Assembly (NCBI RefSeq): GCF_000473145.1
Contig: NZ_KI421503.1
Span: forward strand, 7,453-71,452
Direction of reading: 5' to 3'
Length of the DNA stretch: 64,000 nucleotides
Source of the DNA: Leisingera daeponensis DSM 23529
Lineage (GTDB): Bacteria > Pseudomonadota > Alphaproteobacteria > Rhodobacterales > Rhodobacteraceae
The position numbers and the translations under genes are program-made. The stretch's first letter is position 1; each line of letters opens with the position of its first letter. Below are positions 42,881-52,662 of the stretch, piece after piece. The notes beneath the pieces are model-generated. The model was not told where the DNA came from. It saw only the letters and a list, made by a program, of their open reading frames with translations, and did not search any database.

Positions 42881-45248
42881 TGCGGGCACCCTTTCTTCCT
42901 TCGGGACCGCCTTGCATCACGCCGGCGGCGGCGAGTTCGCGCGGGAGAGCTATCTGGCCGAGCACCTGCCGTATTTCGCGCTCACGGATGACGATGTCAT
43001 GGTGCTGCGAGAAGGCGATCTCCTCGCAACCATGCGCCTCGATGGTCTCAATCCGATGACCACTGAGGACGCCCGGCTCGACGCGCTCAAGCGCGCGGTT
43101 GCCGCCATCGTCGCCCAGACCGGCAATGCCTTCGGTTTCTACATACACCGGATCTCCGTGCCGCAAAATCTCGGGATGCGCCCCATCGAGGGCGACAGCT
43201 TCGCCGCCGCGATCGATGCGCGGTGGCAGTCCCATGTGAAAAACCTGCGCCCCGCCAAGCGCCAGCTTTATCTCAGCGTCATCCGGCGGCCCGACATCTC
43301 GGCGCGCATTCCGCTCCTTCGGGCACTGGCCCGCAAGGCCTGGGTCAAGGACCGCGCGACACGGATGCAGGAGTTGAACGAGGTCATGGGCTTCTTCGAG
43401 GTGGCGCTTGCGTCGGCCAATCCGGTCAGACTCACGAAAGCTGGCGGCGAATGGCTGGGCTATCTCAATACGCTGAACGCCGGCAGCTTCTCCCCCATCG
43501 CCTTCGGGCAAAGTGCCTTGCCCCTCTCGCACACCCTGAGCAATTGCCGCGCGACCTTTGATGGCGACGTGGCCACCCTGACCGATGCAGTGACTGGGCG
43601 GGTCAAATACGGCGCGCTCTTCTCAATGAAGACCTATCCCGCACTGACCGACGTCACGCTGCTCGACGCGCTCGACCTGCCCCTCGACATCGTGCTCACG
43701 AACTCCTTCAGCCCGATCCCGAACAACATCATGGCCGAACGCATCCAGCGGATCATTCGTCAGATGCACGCCTCAGACGATGCCGCCGTGTCCCTGCGCG
43801 AACAGCTGGGACAAGCCGCCGATGATCAGGAGGCAGGACGCATCGCCTTTGGCGACCACCACCTCTCCATCGCGGTCTATGCGCCCGACCGCGACACGCT
43901 CGAACGGGCCGCCGCCCAGATCAAACGCGTGGGCCAGGAAATCATGTCGGTGATCGTCCGCGAAAACATGGCGCTGAAGGCGACGTATTTCGCGCAGTCG
44001 CCCGGCAACTTCGGCTACCGCGCCCGCAAGACACCAATCTCCTCGATTAATTTCGCTGACTTCGCGGCCCTGCATGGCAGCGTCGAGGGGCGCAGCCCGG
44101 ACCAGTCGCCATGGGGTCAAACCATCACGGTCCTGCCCACGGTCGGCACTTCTGGCTATCGCTTCAACTTCCACGAGGCGGGAGCCCCAAGCAAGGAACC
44201 CACGGTCGGCCATACGCTCGTTCTGGGGCGCACCGGCACCGGCAAGACACTGACCACCGCTTTCCTCGCAGCCCAAGCGCAACGGGTCGGCGCGCGGCTT
44301 TTCTTCTTCGACAAGGACCGCGGCCTCGAAATGGCGGTCCGCGCCCTTGGCGGGCGCTATAACGAAATCCGGGCTGGCGTACCCACGGGCCTCAACCCGC
44401 TTGCCACCGAGACCGACGAGCGCGGCCGCGCCTGGCTCTCGGACTGGCTCGCGACCCTGCTCACACGGAATGGCACGCTCTCGGGCGAGCAATCCCGCCA
44501 CATCCAAAGCGCGGTCGGCCAGAACGCCGATGCGGGGGCAGGCCTGCAGCGCTTCGCCAGTTTCGAGACCCTGTTCCAGTCGCTCGATGACGATGGCGAG
44601 CTGCAATCTCGCGTCGCCGAATGGGCGCCGGGTGGGCGCTATGGCTGGGTGTTTGACGAACCCGAGCGCGGTGCGGGCCTCAAGCTCACGGGCGACATCG
44701 TCGGGTTTGATATGACCGAGATCCTCGACATGACCACCGAGCGAATGGCGGTGCTCTCCTACATCTTCCGCCAGATCGAACGTGTGGTCGAGGATCGCCG
44801 TCCCACCATCATCGTGCTCGACGAAGCCTGGAAGCTCTTGGACGACCCGTATTTCGGGGCGCGGCTGGAAAACTGGCTGGTCACGCTTCGGAAGATGAAC
44901 TGCGTCGTGATCATGATGACGCAATATCCAAGCCAGCTGCGCGACAGCCGCGTTGGCAAGACCATCGTCGAAACAGTCCCGACCCAGATCCTCTTCCCGA
45001 ACGATCGTGCCACTGTCTCCGACTACGACTTCCTCCGCGTCAACGCCAAGGAGGCGGCCCTTCTCGTGCAGCCCACCATCGGCCAGCGCATCGCGCTCGT
45101 TCGCTCGGCGGGCGACAGCGTCTTCGTCGATGCCGATCTCTCTGCGCTCGGAGAGTTGCTGCCCATCCTTGGCGGCGGCGCCACCGGCGAAGCCCGCGTG
45201 CCTGCCGATTGGCGCGCCAATCCCGATTTCTGGAGACATGTGATATGA
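42855..45248 (+). CDS. virB4: VirB4 ATPase
   Basis: About 797 residues from ATG 42855; a TTG at 42870 with GGAGG 8 bases ahead is the likelier real start and would remove five residues. N-terminal CagE/VirB4 domain, then ATPase with P-loop LGRTGTGKTLTTAF near residue 458 and Walker B IIVLDEAWKLL near residue 655. Drives pilus assembly and DNA transfer at the inner membrane. Overlaps virB3 and, by ATGA, the following lipoprotein gene. Confidence 0.95.
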   Translation: MEATALARDAGTLSSFGTALHHAGGGEFARESYLAEHLPYFALTDDDVMVLREGDLLATMRLDGLNPMTTEDARLDALKRAVAAIVAQTGNAFGFYIHRISVPQNLGMRPIEGDSFAAAIDARWQSHVKNLRPAKRQLYLSVIRRPDISARIPLLRALARKAWVKDRATRMQELNEVMGFFEVALASANPVRLTKAGGEWLGYLNTLNAGSFSPIAFGQSALPLSHTLSNCRATFDGDVATLTDAVTGRVKYGALFSMKTYPALTDVTLLDALDLPLDIVLTNSFSPIPNNIMAERIQRIIRQMHASDDAAVSLREQLGQAADDQEAGRIAFGDHHLSIAVYAPDRDTLERAAAQIKRVGQEIMSVIVRENMALKATYFAQSPGNFGYRARKTPISSINFADFAALHGSVEGRSPDQSPWGQTITVLPTVGTSGYRFNFHEAGAPSKEPTVGHTLVLGRTGTGKTLTTAFLAAQAQRVGARLFFFDKDRGLEMAVRALGGRYNEIRAGVPTGLNPLATETDERGRAWLSDWLATLLTRNGTLSGEQSRHIQSAVGQNADAGAGLQRFASFETLFQSLDDDGELQSRVAEWAPGGRYGWVFDEPERGAGLKLTGDIVGFDMTEILDMTTERMAVLSYIFRQIERVVEDRRPTIIVLDEAWKLLDDPYFGARLENWLVTLRKMNCVVIMMTQYPSQLRDSRVGKTIVETVPTQILFPNDRATVSDYDFLRVNAKEAALLVQPTIGQRIALVRSAGDSVFVDADLSALGELLPILGGGATGEARVPADWRANPDFWRHVI

Positions 45249-45454
45249 GTTCGCAACCCCTTCTCGCGCTTTGCGCCGCCGCAAGCCTTCTGTCGGCTTG
45301 CGAAAAATACACTGAGAAAACCTCGCCATGCTTCGGACGCAAGGGCGAGCCGCAGGTGACCCGGTCCGCACTTTCCTTCTCGACCATGGGCGCACCGGTT
45401 CAGGAGACAGCCAAGCCCGACTGTACCTTCGAACCCCTGCCCCGTCCGGAATGA
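45245..45454 (+). CDS. Small lipoprotein of the virB operon
   Basis: 69 residues. The lipobox LLSAC places the lipidated Cys at residue 19; the mature part is about 50 residues with two more cysteines (SPCFGRKGE and PDCTFEP). Start overlaps the virB4 stop by 4 bases, and its own stop overlaps the next start likewise. By size and lipidation it may play the VirB7 role of stabilising VirB9, though it lies elsewhere in the operon. Confidence 0.75.
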   Translation: MSSQPLLALCAAASLLSACEKYTEKTSPCFGRKGEPQVTRSALSFSTMGAPVQETAKPDCTFEPLPRPE

Positions 45455-46563
45455 GCCGCGCCGCGATCATATCCACCGGACTCTGCCTCGTCCTCGGTGC
45501 CCTGCCCGCGCTCGCCCAGGGCGTGCCGACGCAGGACAATTCCGCGATCGGGCGCGCCATCGCACGGGTGACGGCACTGGCCGAGGATCTGGGTGTCCAG
45601 CAGGACAAGGATCGCACGGAGACGACGCTCGCCGATGTCCAGGCCGACCAGTTGCGCGTCCTCGAGGAGATGACTGCGGCGATCACTGGTCCCGGCTTCG
45701 ATATCCGCGCGCTCGAAGGCAATGCGGATTTCGGGGTGGCGGCGGTCTATCCCAATACCGATCCAAGCCCGATGGTGAGCCGCCTTTTCGGCGAGGGACG
45801 AGAGACGGTCGAAATGATGATCGTCGAGGTCGCGGGCGAGTTTGCAGGCGCCCCCGGTGTGGCCCGCGCCGGTCTCTCGGCCACCCAGTGGCGCTGCCTC
45901 TTCCAGGCCCTGATCAAGCAGGAGAGCCGCTTCAACGTTGCCGCTGAAAGCCCGGTCGGAGCCTATGGCCTGACCCAACTCATGCCTGGCACCGCCTCCG
46001 ATCTCGGCGTCGACCGCTATGACGTGAAAGACAACCTCCGCGGCGGCGCGCGTTACATCACCACGCAGCTCAACCGCTTCGGCAACATCCCCCATGCACT
46101 TGCGGCTTATAACGCAGGCCCCGGTCGGGTCATTGAATATGGTGGCGTGCCGCCCTTTGCCGAGACCCAAGGTTACGTGCGCAATATCTCGAAGTTCTAC
46201 AACGAATACCTCGCCGTGGTGGGCGGTGCCGATGCGCTTGGCACGCTCTCACCTTCAGACTTTGCGCTCGCCGAATATGCCAGCATCTCCGAGGCGGGCA
46301 TCTATTACGCGGCTGATAGTTCGGCGACGACCGAACAGGTGATCAATCGCCTGCGCGCCATCATCCTGCAGATCGATGAGCAACCCAATGCCAAGGCGGC
46401 CTGGGAGCTCAACACCTACGCCAAGGCCGAGATCGGCCGCATCCTCAACCTTCGCGTCCGGCTGATGGCGGCAAACCAGCAGCGCGAGGCGGCCTATGCG
46501 CAGCACCTCGTGGCCGACCGGCTGGCCGAGCGCGACTTCATGCAGATGGGAGTTCCCGAATGA
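45451..46563 (+). CDS. Lytic transglycosylase embedded in a VirB5-like protein
   Basis: 370 residues. Signal peptide (LVLGALPALAQ), then GVPTQDNSAIGRAIARVTAL followed by AEDLGVQQDK, which matches the mature start of the next gene product, a VirB5 homologue (GVPTFDGSQLGQLVAQLEHM). An SLT domain occupies about residues 145-260: Glu in [52 protein letters not shown]. The last 60 residues (WELNTYAKAEIGRILNLRVR) again resemble the VirB5 C-terminus. So it looks like VirB5 with an inserted muramidase. Overlaps both neighbours by ATGA. Confidence 0.85.
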   Translation: MSRAAIISTGLCLVLGALPALAQGVPTQDNSAIGRAIARVTALAEDLGVQQDKDRTETTLADVQADQLRVLEEMTAAITGPGFDIRALEGNADFGVAAVYPNTDPSPMVSRLFGEGRETVEMMIVEVAGEFAGAPGVARAGLSATQWRCLFQALIKQESRFNVAAESPVGAYGLTQLMPGTASDLGVDRYDVKDNLRGGARYITTQLNRFGNIPHALAAYNAGPGRVIEYGGVPPFAETQGYVRNISKFYNEYLAVVGGADALGTLSPSDFALAEYASISEAGIYYAADSSATTEQVINRLRAIILQIDEQPNAKAAWELNTYAKAEIGRILNLRVRLMAANQQREAAYAQHLVADRLAERDFMQMGVPE

Positions 46564-47327
46564 GACACCTTCTCCTGACCGCCGCAGCGGTCACTACACT
46601 TGCGCTCGCCTCGCCCGCTGCTTCCCAGGGCGTACCAACCTTTGATGGCTCGCAGCTTGGTCAACTCGTGGCCCAGCTCGAGCACATGGCCGAGGACCTG
46701 AATGTCCAGATGCAGCAGCTCGCGACCATGCGGCTGGAACTGGAAACCCAACTGTCGCAGCTCACAAACCTCGAGGCGCAACTGACTTCTCTTATTGAGG
46801 GCAGCGGGCTCGGTGAACTTTTCGCGACGGTCGAAGAATTCCGCGCGCTGCGCGGCAAGCTGATCGCGCCCCTCAATACCGCACAATCTCTGGCCAGCGG
46901 CGATTTTCTCAGCGGCTTCAATCCCGGCGCAGAACTCTCCGCCTCGGTCGAGCGGGTTCTTTCGGACAGTGGCTTCACCTCGGAGCGCCTCAGTACGCTT
47001 TCGGGATCGGATCAGCCCGCCGACAACCGCATCGCCACCTCGGCCGGGGCCAGCGCCATGTTGTCGGTCGCCGCGCAAGAAAGCCATGAAGAAGCTGGAC
47101 AGAGCCTCGAGCGGCTCGAGACCATGGTCGGGCTCATCGACGATCAGGACGGGCTGAAAGCTGCGGTCGATCTCAACACCCGCGTCACCGCTGAACTTGG
47201 CATCATCCTGACCCAGATCTGGCGGCTTGAAGCGGCGCAAGGCGTCAGCGCCGGCCAGCTTGGCGTCGTCGATGCAGCGACCCTCGCGGATGAGCGCAAG
47301 TTCCGGTCGATGGCGGTGGATCCATGA
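46560..47327 (+). CDS. virB5: VirB5-like minor pilin protein
   Basis: 255 residues, signal peptide ending SPAASQ. Long amphipathic helices (AQLEHMAEDLNVQMQQLATM, LETQLSQLTNLEAQL) and a C-terminal VDLNTRVTAELGIILTQIWR block are typical of VirB5/TrbJ proteins, which cap the pilus and contact recipients. Its N- and C-terminal parts are echoed in the preceding gene. ATGA overlap on both sides. Confidence 0.8.
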   Translation: MRHLLLTAAAVTTLALASPAASQGVPTFDGSQLGQLVAQLEHMAEDLNVQMQQLATMRLELETQLSQLTNLEAQLTSLIEGSGLGELFATVEEFRALRGKLIAPLNTAQSLASGDFLSGFNPGAELSASVERVLSDSGFTSERLSTLSGSDQPADNRIATSAGASAMLSVAAQESHEEAGQSLERLETMVGLIDDQDGLKAAVDLNTRVTAELGIILTQIWRLEAAQGVSAGQLGVVDAATLADERKFRSMAVDP

Positions 47328-47761
47328 GGCAAACCATGACCCACAGCTTGGCACCAATTCGGACGCTTGGTCTCGCCGCACTTGTCGTGAGTGCCCTGCC
47401 CAGTGTTGCGTTGGCCCAAACCCCGAGCACGAACCCTTCCGGCGACACGCCCTTCAATTCGATGGCCATCGCGCGGGACGAAGCCGACGAATGTCGTGCT
47501 CCGAAACCCCCCGCCGATCTGGCCGAGACCGCCTATCTGCGCAACGGCTACCGCGCGATCCTGCGCATCCTGATCGCCGAAGAGGCGCTCGCCTCGGAAA
47601 CCTGCACCTGTCTGCTGGATCAGTTCACCTGGGATCAGGCCTTGGGCGCGCTGCCCCGGTTCCAGACCTCGGACAACCCGCGTCTGCCCTTCAAGGTGCT
47701 CGAGCTCTACGCCAAGGCGGACGCGCTCGAGGCGCAAGTTGTGGAGGCCTGCGTAGAGTAG
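47324..47761 (+). CDS. Secreted protein of the virB operon, function unknown
   Basis: 145 residues, with a signal peptide (LGLAALVVSALPSVALAQ). Mature part has an RDEADECRAP stretch, a helix (ETAYLRNGYRAILRILIAEE) and a CTC pair in SETCTCLLDQFTWD, suggesting a disulphide-bonded helical periplasmic protein. I do not recognise a named family. Conserved place between virB5 and virB6 and stop/start overlap indicate a part in the transfer channel. Confidence 0.7.
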   Translation: MRQTMTHSLAPIRTLGLAALVVSALPSVALAQTPSTNPSGDTPFNSMAIARDEADECRAPKPPADLAETAYLRNGYRAILRILIAEEALASETCTCLLDQFTWDQALGALPRFQTSDNPRLPFKVLELYAKADALEAQVVEACVE

Positions 47762-48775
47762 ATGGGCGTTATTCGCGACATCCTGAGCCAGGTCGACGCC
47801 GCGGTGGATACCGTGGCACAGGACGGCTTTGTCTCTTCGGCAGGCGTTGTCGGCGACGTGATCTCCGCCGGGGCCGCGCTCCTCGTCGTGCTCCTCGGGA
47901 TCAACGCGGTCATGCAACTCCGCCCCCTGCCCTTTGGCACCGGGTTTGCCTTCGGCATGAAGGTCGCACTTGTGGGGATCTTCGCGCAGAGTTGGGATAA
48001 TTTCAGCGTCATCTATGACATCGTCACGCAGGTGCCCGACTCCGTCGGCGCCTCGATCCTCGCGCTCACCGGCTCGGGCGACGAGGCCGGGGTCTATGAA
48101 AGCCTCGACAACATGGTCGCCCGCATCACCGCCTATGGCGACACGATCGGCGACCGCGCAGGCTGGGTCTTTGGCGCGGTCCTGGGCGCGATCTTCTTTG
48201 TCCTCTCGGCGGTCTTCGCCGCCGTCACCGCCGGGATCATCGCCTTCGCCCGCATCGTCTTCGCGCTGATGATCGTCATCGCCCCCTTCATGATCGTGAC
48301 CTCGCTCTTCAAGCCGACCCAATCCCTTTTCGAGGCCTGGACCCGCGCCACCATCGGCTATGCGCTCATGCCGGTCGCCGCCGCAGGCGCGGCGGGCATC
48401 ATCGTCGCCATCGCCGAGGCCATAGGGGACGCCTCCGCCGATCCGGGCGATGTCGAGACCGTCAGCCTCATCCTGCCCTTCCTCGTGATCCTGATCCTCA
48501 GCGCCGGGATCATGGCCTCGGTCCCCTACATCGCCTCCAACCTGACCGGCGTCGTTGGCATTGCCTCCAATGCCGTGGGCCTGACCGGCCTCGCGCGTCA
48601 GGGCTTCGTGAACACGCGGGAATACGGCACGGGTGCCGCCTCGCGCCTCGTCACCGGCAAGTCTCCGCACGAGCTGAACCAGATGGCCAATGCGGGCGTG
48701 GTGAAAACCGGCGAGTTGATCCGGCAAAGCCCCGGCGCGCTCCTCTCCGCCGCCAAGGCTTTCCGCAAACCCTGA
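47762..48775 (+). CDS. virB6: VirB6/TrbL polytopic membrane protein
   Basis: 337 residues with about six membrane segments (for example AGALLVVLLGINAVM-type, WVFGAVLGAIFFVLSAVFAA, IVFALMIVIAPFMIVTSLF) and the central F-x-P-T-Q-S-x-F-x-x-W motif (LFKPTQSLFEAW) of VirB6 proteins. It forms part of the inner-membrane channel. Starts one base after the preceding stop. Confidence 0.9.
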   Translation: MGVIRDILSQVDAAVDTVAQDGFVSSAGVVGDVISAGAALLVVLLGINAVMQLRPLPFGTGFAFGMKVALVGIFAQSWDNFSVIYDIVTQVPDSVGASILALTGSGDEAGVYESLDNMVARITAYGDTIGDRAGWVFGAVLGAIFFVLSAVFAAVTAGIIAFARIVFALMIVIAPFMIVTSLFKPTQSLFEAWTRATIGYALMPVAAAGAAGIIVAIAEAIGDASADPGDVETVSLILPFLVILILSAGIMASVPYIASNLTGVVGIASNAVGLTGLARQGFVNTREYGTGAASRLVTGKSPHELNQMANAGVVKTGELIRQSPGALLSAAKAFRKP

Positions 48776-48792
48776 TTTGAAAGACGACGACT

Positions 48793-49473
48793 TTGAAGAA
48801 GACTGTAGCCAGTTCCTCCGCGCCTGACCGCGACGCGTTTGAGGCGGATTTCATCTACGGGCCTCGGCGGCGCGAGCGTTTCGCCTGGTTCGTCGCAGCT
48901 GCAGGCGTCCTGGTTGGCGTCGCCGGCATGGTCGCGGGCGCGAGCCTCTTTCCGCTCAAATCGACCGAGACCTTCGTGGTCGTGGTCGACAAGGAAACCG
49001 GCGAGATGGACCGGGTTGCCGCCGTACAGGCGCTGACCCTTTCCGAGAGCGATGCCATCATCCAGGCCAATCTCGTGGCCTATGTCGATGATCGAGAGAC
49101 CTATGACCTGACCGATGGAGAGCAACGCATCAACTCGGTGCTCGATCGTTCGGATGGCGATGCCGCCCGCACGCTGCGCGATCTCTGGTCTTCGACCAAC
49201 GAGGATTACCCGATCACCGTCTATGGCCGCGAAGCCAAGATCGAGGTGGTGATCAAATCGGTCAATCAGATCGAGCGCGGCGTGGCCCAGGTCCGCTTCA
49301 CCCGCACGCTGCGCCGTCCCCGCGACACCCGCACCGTCACCCGATCCTATGTCGCTACCGTTGGTTATGACTTCCAACCTGAAACCCGCCAGCGCCTTCA
49401 GGACGTCTGGGCCAACCCCTTGGGCTTCGTGGTGACCTCCTACCGCGTCGACGCCGAGACCCTGGAGAACTGA
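48793..49473 (+). CDS. virB8: VirB8 channel assembly protein
   Basis: 226 residues with TTG start. One membrane helix near residues 30-50 (FAWFVAAAGVLVGVAGMVAG), then a periplasmic NTF2-like domain with YVDDRETYDL, TVYGREAKIEVVIKSVN and a late NPLGFVVTSYRVD stretch, as in VirB8. Bridges inner and outer parts of the channel. Confidence 0.92.
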   Translation: MKKTVASSSAPDRDAFEADFIYGPRRRERFAWFVAAAGVLVGVAGMVAGASLFPLKSTETFVVVVDKETGEMDRVAAVQALTLSESDAIIQANLVAYVDDRETYDLTDGEQRINSVLDRSDGDAARTLRDLWSSTNEDYPITVYGREAKIEVVIKSVNQIERGVAQVRFTRTLRRPRDTRTVTRSYVATVGYDFQPETRQRLQDVWANPLGFVVTSYRVDAETLEN

Positions 49474-49478
49474 CCAAG

Positions 49479-50201
49479 ATGAAATCCCTGCCCGCGCTCC
49501 TTCTGGCGCTTGCCCTTCCTGTTGCCGCATCCGCCGAAGCCACCCCGCAAGGTGGCCCGCTCGACATCCGCATCCGCACCGCCGTCTATGATGAAAACCA
49601 GGTCTACCGGATCGAAACCGACTTGCGGCATTCGACGACGATCCATTTCGGGGCCGGGGAGCGGTTCGAGGCGGTGATTGTCGGCGACACCGAAAGCTTC
49701 CAGGTCGATCCGATCCCCGAGCTTGGCAATGTGCTCACAATCAAACCGCACGTGGCCAATGCCTCGACCAACATGACGGTGATCACCAACCGGCGCACCT
49801 ATTCCTTCCATCTGCGCGAGGGCTCGATCCCGAACCGCACCGGCATGTTCTTCGAAGTCCGCTTCCGCTACCCCGACGAAGAACGCCGCGCGGCGGGTGC
49901 CACCCAGCCCAAGGGCTATGAGGCCCCGCGCAACTACAACTACCGGGTCTCGGGTGAAGGGGATTTTCGACCCAGCCATATCTACGACGACGGTCGTTAT
50001 ACCTACTTCGTCTTCCCGGAAAACGCCCGTCAGCCCGCCCTCTTCAAGGCCGATGACCAGGGCCGTGAGCGCACCGTGAACTGGACCCAGCAGGGCAACA
50101 CGGTCCGGGTGCTCGGGGTGAACACCTACTGGACGCTGCGCATCGGCGACGAGGCGATCTGTGCCTGGCGCGACGAGAGCGCGATTTACGTGAGCAACTG
50201 A
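49479..50201 (+). CDS. virB9: VirB9 outer channel protein
   Basis: 240 residues. Signal peptide (LPALLLALALPVAASA), then beta-rich domain with VYDENQVYRIETDLRHSTTI, KPHVANASTNMTVITNRRTY and the C-terminal PSHIYDDGRYTYFVFPEN segment of the VirB9/TrbG family. Part of the outer-membrane core with VirB10. Confidence 0.93.
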   Translation: MKSLPALLLALALPVAASAEATPQGGPLDIRIRTAVYDENQVYRIETDLRHSTTIHFGAGERFEAVIVGDTESFQVDPIPELGNVLTIKPHVANASTNMTVITNRRTYSFHLREGSIPNRTGMFFEVRFRYPDEERRAAGATQPKGYEAPRNYNYRVSGEGDFRPSHIYDDGRYTYFVFPENARQPALFKADDQGRERTVNWTQQGNTVRVLGVNTYWTLRIGDEAICAWRDESAIYVSN

Positions 50202-50203
50202 CC

Positions 50204-51628
50204 ATGGCCGATCAAACCCCTCCCGACCTGCAGGACCGCCTCGATCAGTTCAGCCAGCGCGGCAAATCCAAACGCCGCGGCAACAGCCTCGGGGTCGGCG
50301 CGCTCGCCGCTGCCCTTGCCCTCGGCGGGGCCGGGGTCGCGTATTTCCTGGCGACCAGTCTGCAAGAGGGGGACAGCGCTCTTGAGACCTCCGATGTCGA
50401 GACCTTCCAGGACCGCCGGCCCGGCACCGGCGGGCGGCTGGAGTTTCCTCCTGACGAGACAGAGCAGCGGGTCAATGACGCGCTGATCGCTGTCGAGGAG
50501 GCGCTGGACGTGCCCGCAGCCCCTTCCCCGGAACCAAGCGCCGAGGTGCTGGCCGAGATCGCCAAGCTTCGCGAGGCCCTCGCCGTCAGCCAGGCCGCCC
50601 GCAACTCGGAAATCCAATCCGCCGTCGCCGACCTGCGCGAAGCCTTCGACGAACAAAAGGCCGCGCTTGAAGCCACACTCGCCGCAAAGGAAACCGAGCT
50701 GGCCAACCTGCAGCGCCAGACCGAAACCCGTATCGAGGGGCTGCAGGCCATGCTCGACGCCGAACGTGCGCAGCGCGAGGGGCTCGAGGCCGAGCTCGAC
50801 CGCGAAGGGCTGATCGCCGATCAGCGCCTGCTCGAAGAACGCCGCCGGCAGGAAGAGGAACAGCGCCAGCGCGAGGCCGAGCGGGTCGCCGAGGAGCTTC
50901 TGACCGCGCAGATCAAATCCCCCGCCGTTGTCTATGCCGATGGTCCGCGGGGTGGCCAAAGTGGCGCGGCAGTCGCTGATCCGGCGGCCCCTGGCACCGG
51001 GGGTCCGGTCCTGTCAGGAAATGAGCAGTTCCTGCAAAGCGCGCGACCGCTCGAGGTGCAGGAGGCCGCCCGCCTCACCCATCCTGAGCGCACGCTGACC
51101 CAAGGCTCGGTCATCCAGGCCGCGCTCCAGACCGCCATCAACAGCGATCTGCCGGGCTCCGTGGTCGCGGTCGTCTCCGAGCCGGTTCCGGCGTTTTCCG
51201 GGGATCGGATCCTGATCCCCCGCGGCTCCCGCCTTTTTGGCCAATACCGCTCCGGGATCGAGATGCATCAGAAGCGCATCCTGATCCTCTGGACCCGCGT
51301 CCTGACCCCGGACGGCACCTCGATGGAAATCGCCGCCGTGGGCGGGGACCAGCTCGGTCGCTCAGGCCTGACCGGTCTCGTCGACACCAAGTTCGCCGAA
51401 CGTTTCGGCGGGGCGGCGCTGATTTCCGTGATCGGGGCGGCGCCTGCCGTGGCGGCGGAGAGTGCCAACAACGAAACGACCAGCATCGTTCTGGGCGATG
51501 TCGGCAGCGATCTTCAGGATGCCGTCGGATCGGTCATTGCCGACCAGGTCTCGATCGCACCCACGATCTATGTCGATCAGGGGGCCTCGGTCACCGTGCT
51601 CGTCGACCGGGATGTGGTGATTTATTGA
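50204..51628 (+). CDS. virB10: VirB10 core-complex protein
   Basis: 474 residues. Cytoplasmic N-terminus, one membrane helix near residues 28-48, a long Glu/Ala/Gln-rich coiled coil (about 95-240) and the C-terminal TrbI-like domain: LTQGSVIQAALQTAINSDLP, SRLFGQYRSGI and the final YVDQGASVTVLVDRDVVIY-type strand. Spans both membranes and senses ATPase activity. The coiled coil is long for the family. Confidence 0.93.
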   Translation: MADQTPPDLQDRLDQFSQRGKSKRRGNSLGVGALAAALALGGAGVAYFLATSLQEGDSALETSDVETFQDRRPGTGGRLEFPPDETEQRVNDALIAVEEALDVPAAPSPEPSAEVLAEIAKLREALAVSQAARNSEIQSAVADLREAFDEQKAALEATLAAKETELANLQRQTETRIEGLQAMLDAERAQREGLEAELDREGLIADQRLLEERRRQEEEQRQREAERVAEELLTAQIKSPAVVYADGPRGGQSGAAVADPAAPGTGGPVLSGNEQFLQSARPLEVQEAARLTHPERTLTQGSVIQAALQTAINSDLPGSVVAVVSEPVPAFSGDRILIPRGSRLFGQYRSGIEMHQKRILILWTRVLTPDGTSMEIAAVGGDQLGRSGLTGLVDTKFAERFGGAALISVIGAAPAVAAESANNETTSIVLGDVGSDLQDAVGSVIADQVSIAPTIYVDQGASVTVLVDRDVVIY

Positions 51629-52608
51629 CTGAGGCAGCATCACCAACCTCTTATCTCGAGCGTTATCTCGACCCGTTCCGCGACCTGCTGAGACGCGATG
51701 ACGTGGTCGAGATCGCGATCAATCCGGACGGCAAGGTGTGGATCGAGGTCGCGGGCGACGCTACCATGCGCCACGAAGGCCAAACCGTGGATCGCACCAC
51801 CGCCCTCAACATGGCCCACACCATCGTCGGCGACGCCAAGGCCCGCGTCTCTGAAAAGAACCCCCTTGTCTCTGGCAAGGTGGAATATGCAGGCCGCCCG
51901 CTCCGAGTTCAGGTTGCCGTACCGCCCGCCATCGATCGCGGTGCCTCGATCACGATCCGTCTCTTCGCCTCCGGCAGCGTCAGGGATTACGCACCCACCT
52001 ATCTCTTCGGCAAGGCCGTCTCGCTCGATGCGCTCCGCGCCGAGAAGATGAAGAACATCGCCACACTCGCCGAAGTGAACCTCGAGGCCGCGCTGCAAAC
52101 CCTGGTCGAGGCGCGGCTCAACGTCCTGATCAGTGGCGGCACCTCGACCGGCAAGACCACTTTCGCCCGCCATCTCCTGACCCATGTCAGTGAACACGAG
52201 CGGCTGATCACCATCGAGGATGCCTTCGAGCTCTTCCCCGGCCAGCCGAACACCGTCGCCCTCCTGGCCGACCGTGGTTCCGGCTTGCAACGCAGCGCCA
52301 ATGCCCTCCTTCAGGCCTCCCTCCGTATGCGACCCGACCGGATCATCGTCGGCGAGCTGCGCGGGGCCGAGGCCCTGACCTATCTCGAGGCCATTAACAC
52401 AGGCCATGGCGGATCGGTCTCCACCATCCACGCCGAAACCGCCGAACTCGCCATCGATCGACTGGCGATCATGGTGCTGCAGGCAGGGACGCCGCTGACA
52501 TTCGCCGAGGTCCGGCAATACATCCGCAAGTCCATCGATGTGATCGTTCAGCTCGGGCGAGCCGAGGGGAAGCGGGGGATTACGGAGTTCTATCTGCCGG
52601 GGTCGTGA
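51625..52608 (+). CDS. virB11: VirB11 traffic ATPase
   Basis: 327 residues from a TTG that overlaps the virB10 stop (TTGA). N-terminal domain with EIAINPDGKVWIEV, then the RecA-like ATPase: P-loop ISGGTSTGKTTFAR near residue 170, Asp box ITIEDAFEL, and the secretion-ATPase motif RPDRIIVGELRGAEA, then TGHGGSVSTIHAE. Powers channel assembly and substrate transfer. Last gene of the operon. Confidence 0.95.
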   Translation: MTEAASPTSYLERYLDPFRDLLRRDDVVEIAINPDGKVWIEVAGDATMRHEGQTVDRTTALNMAHTIVGDAKARVSEKNPLVSGKVEYAGRPLRVQVAVPPAIDRGASITIRLFASGSVRDYAPTYLFGKAVSLDALRAEKMKNIATLAEVNLEAALQTLVEARLNVLISGGTSTGKTTFARHLLTHVSEHERLITIEDAFELFPGQPNTVALLADRGSGLQRSANALLQASLRMRPDRIIVGELRGAEALTYLEAINTGHGGSVSTIHAETAELAIDRLAIMVLQAGTPLTFAEVRQYIRKSIDVIVQLGRAEGKRGITEFYLPGS

Positions 52609-52662
52609 GACGTTCCGACACAGCAGGCGTCGAGCAAAATAACGTGCTTAGGCTACGAATGG

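Noticed and set aside
43773..45722. A 649-codon minus-strand frame across virB4
   Set aside because: Antisense shadow in GC-rich DNA; virB4 on the plus strand has all ATPase motifs.
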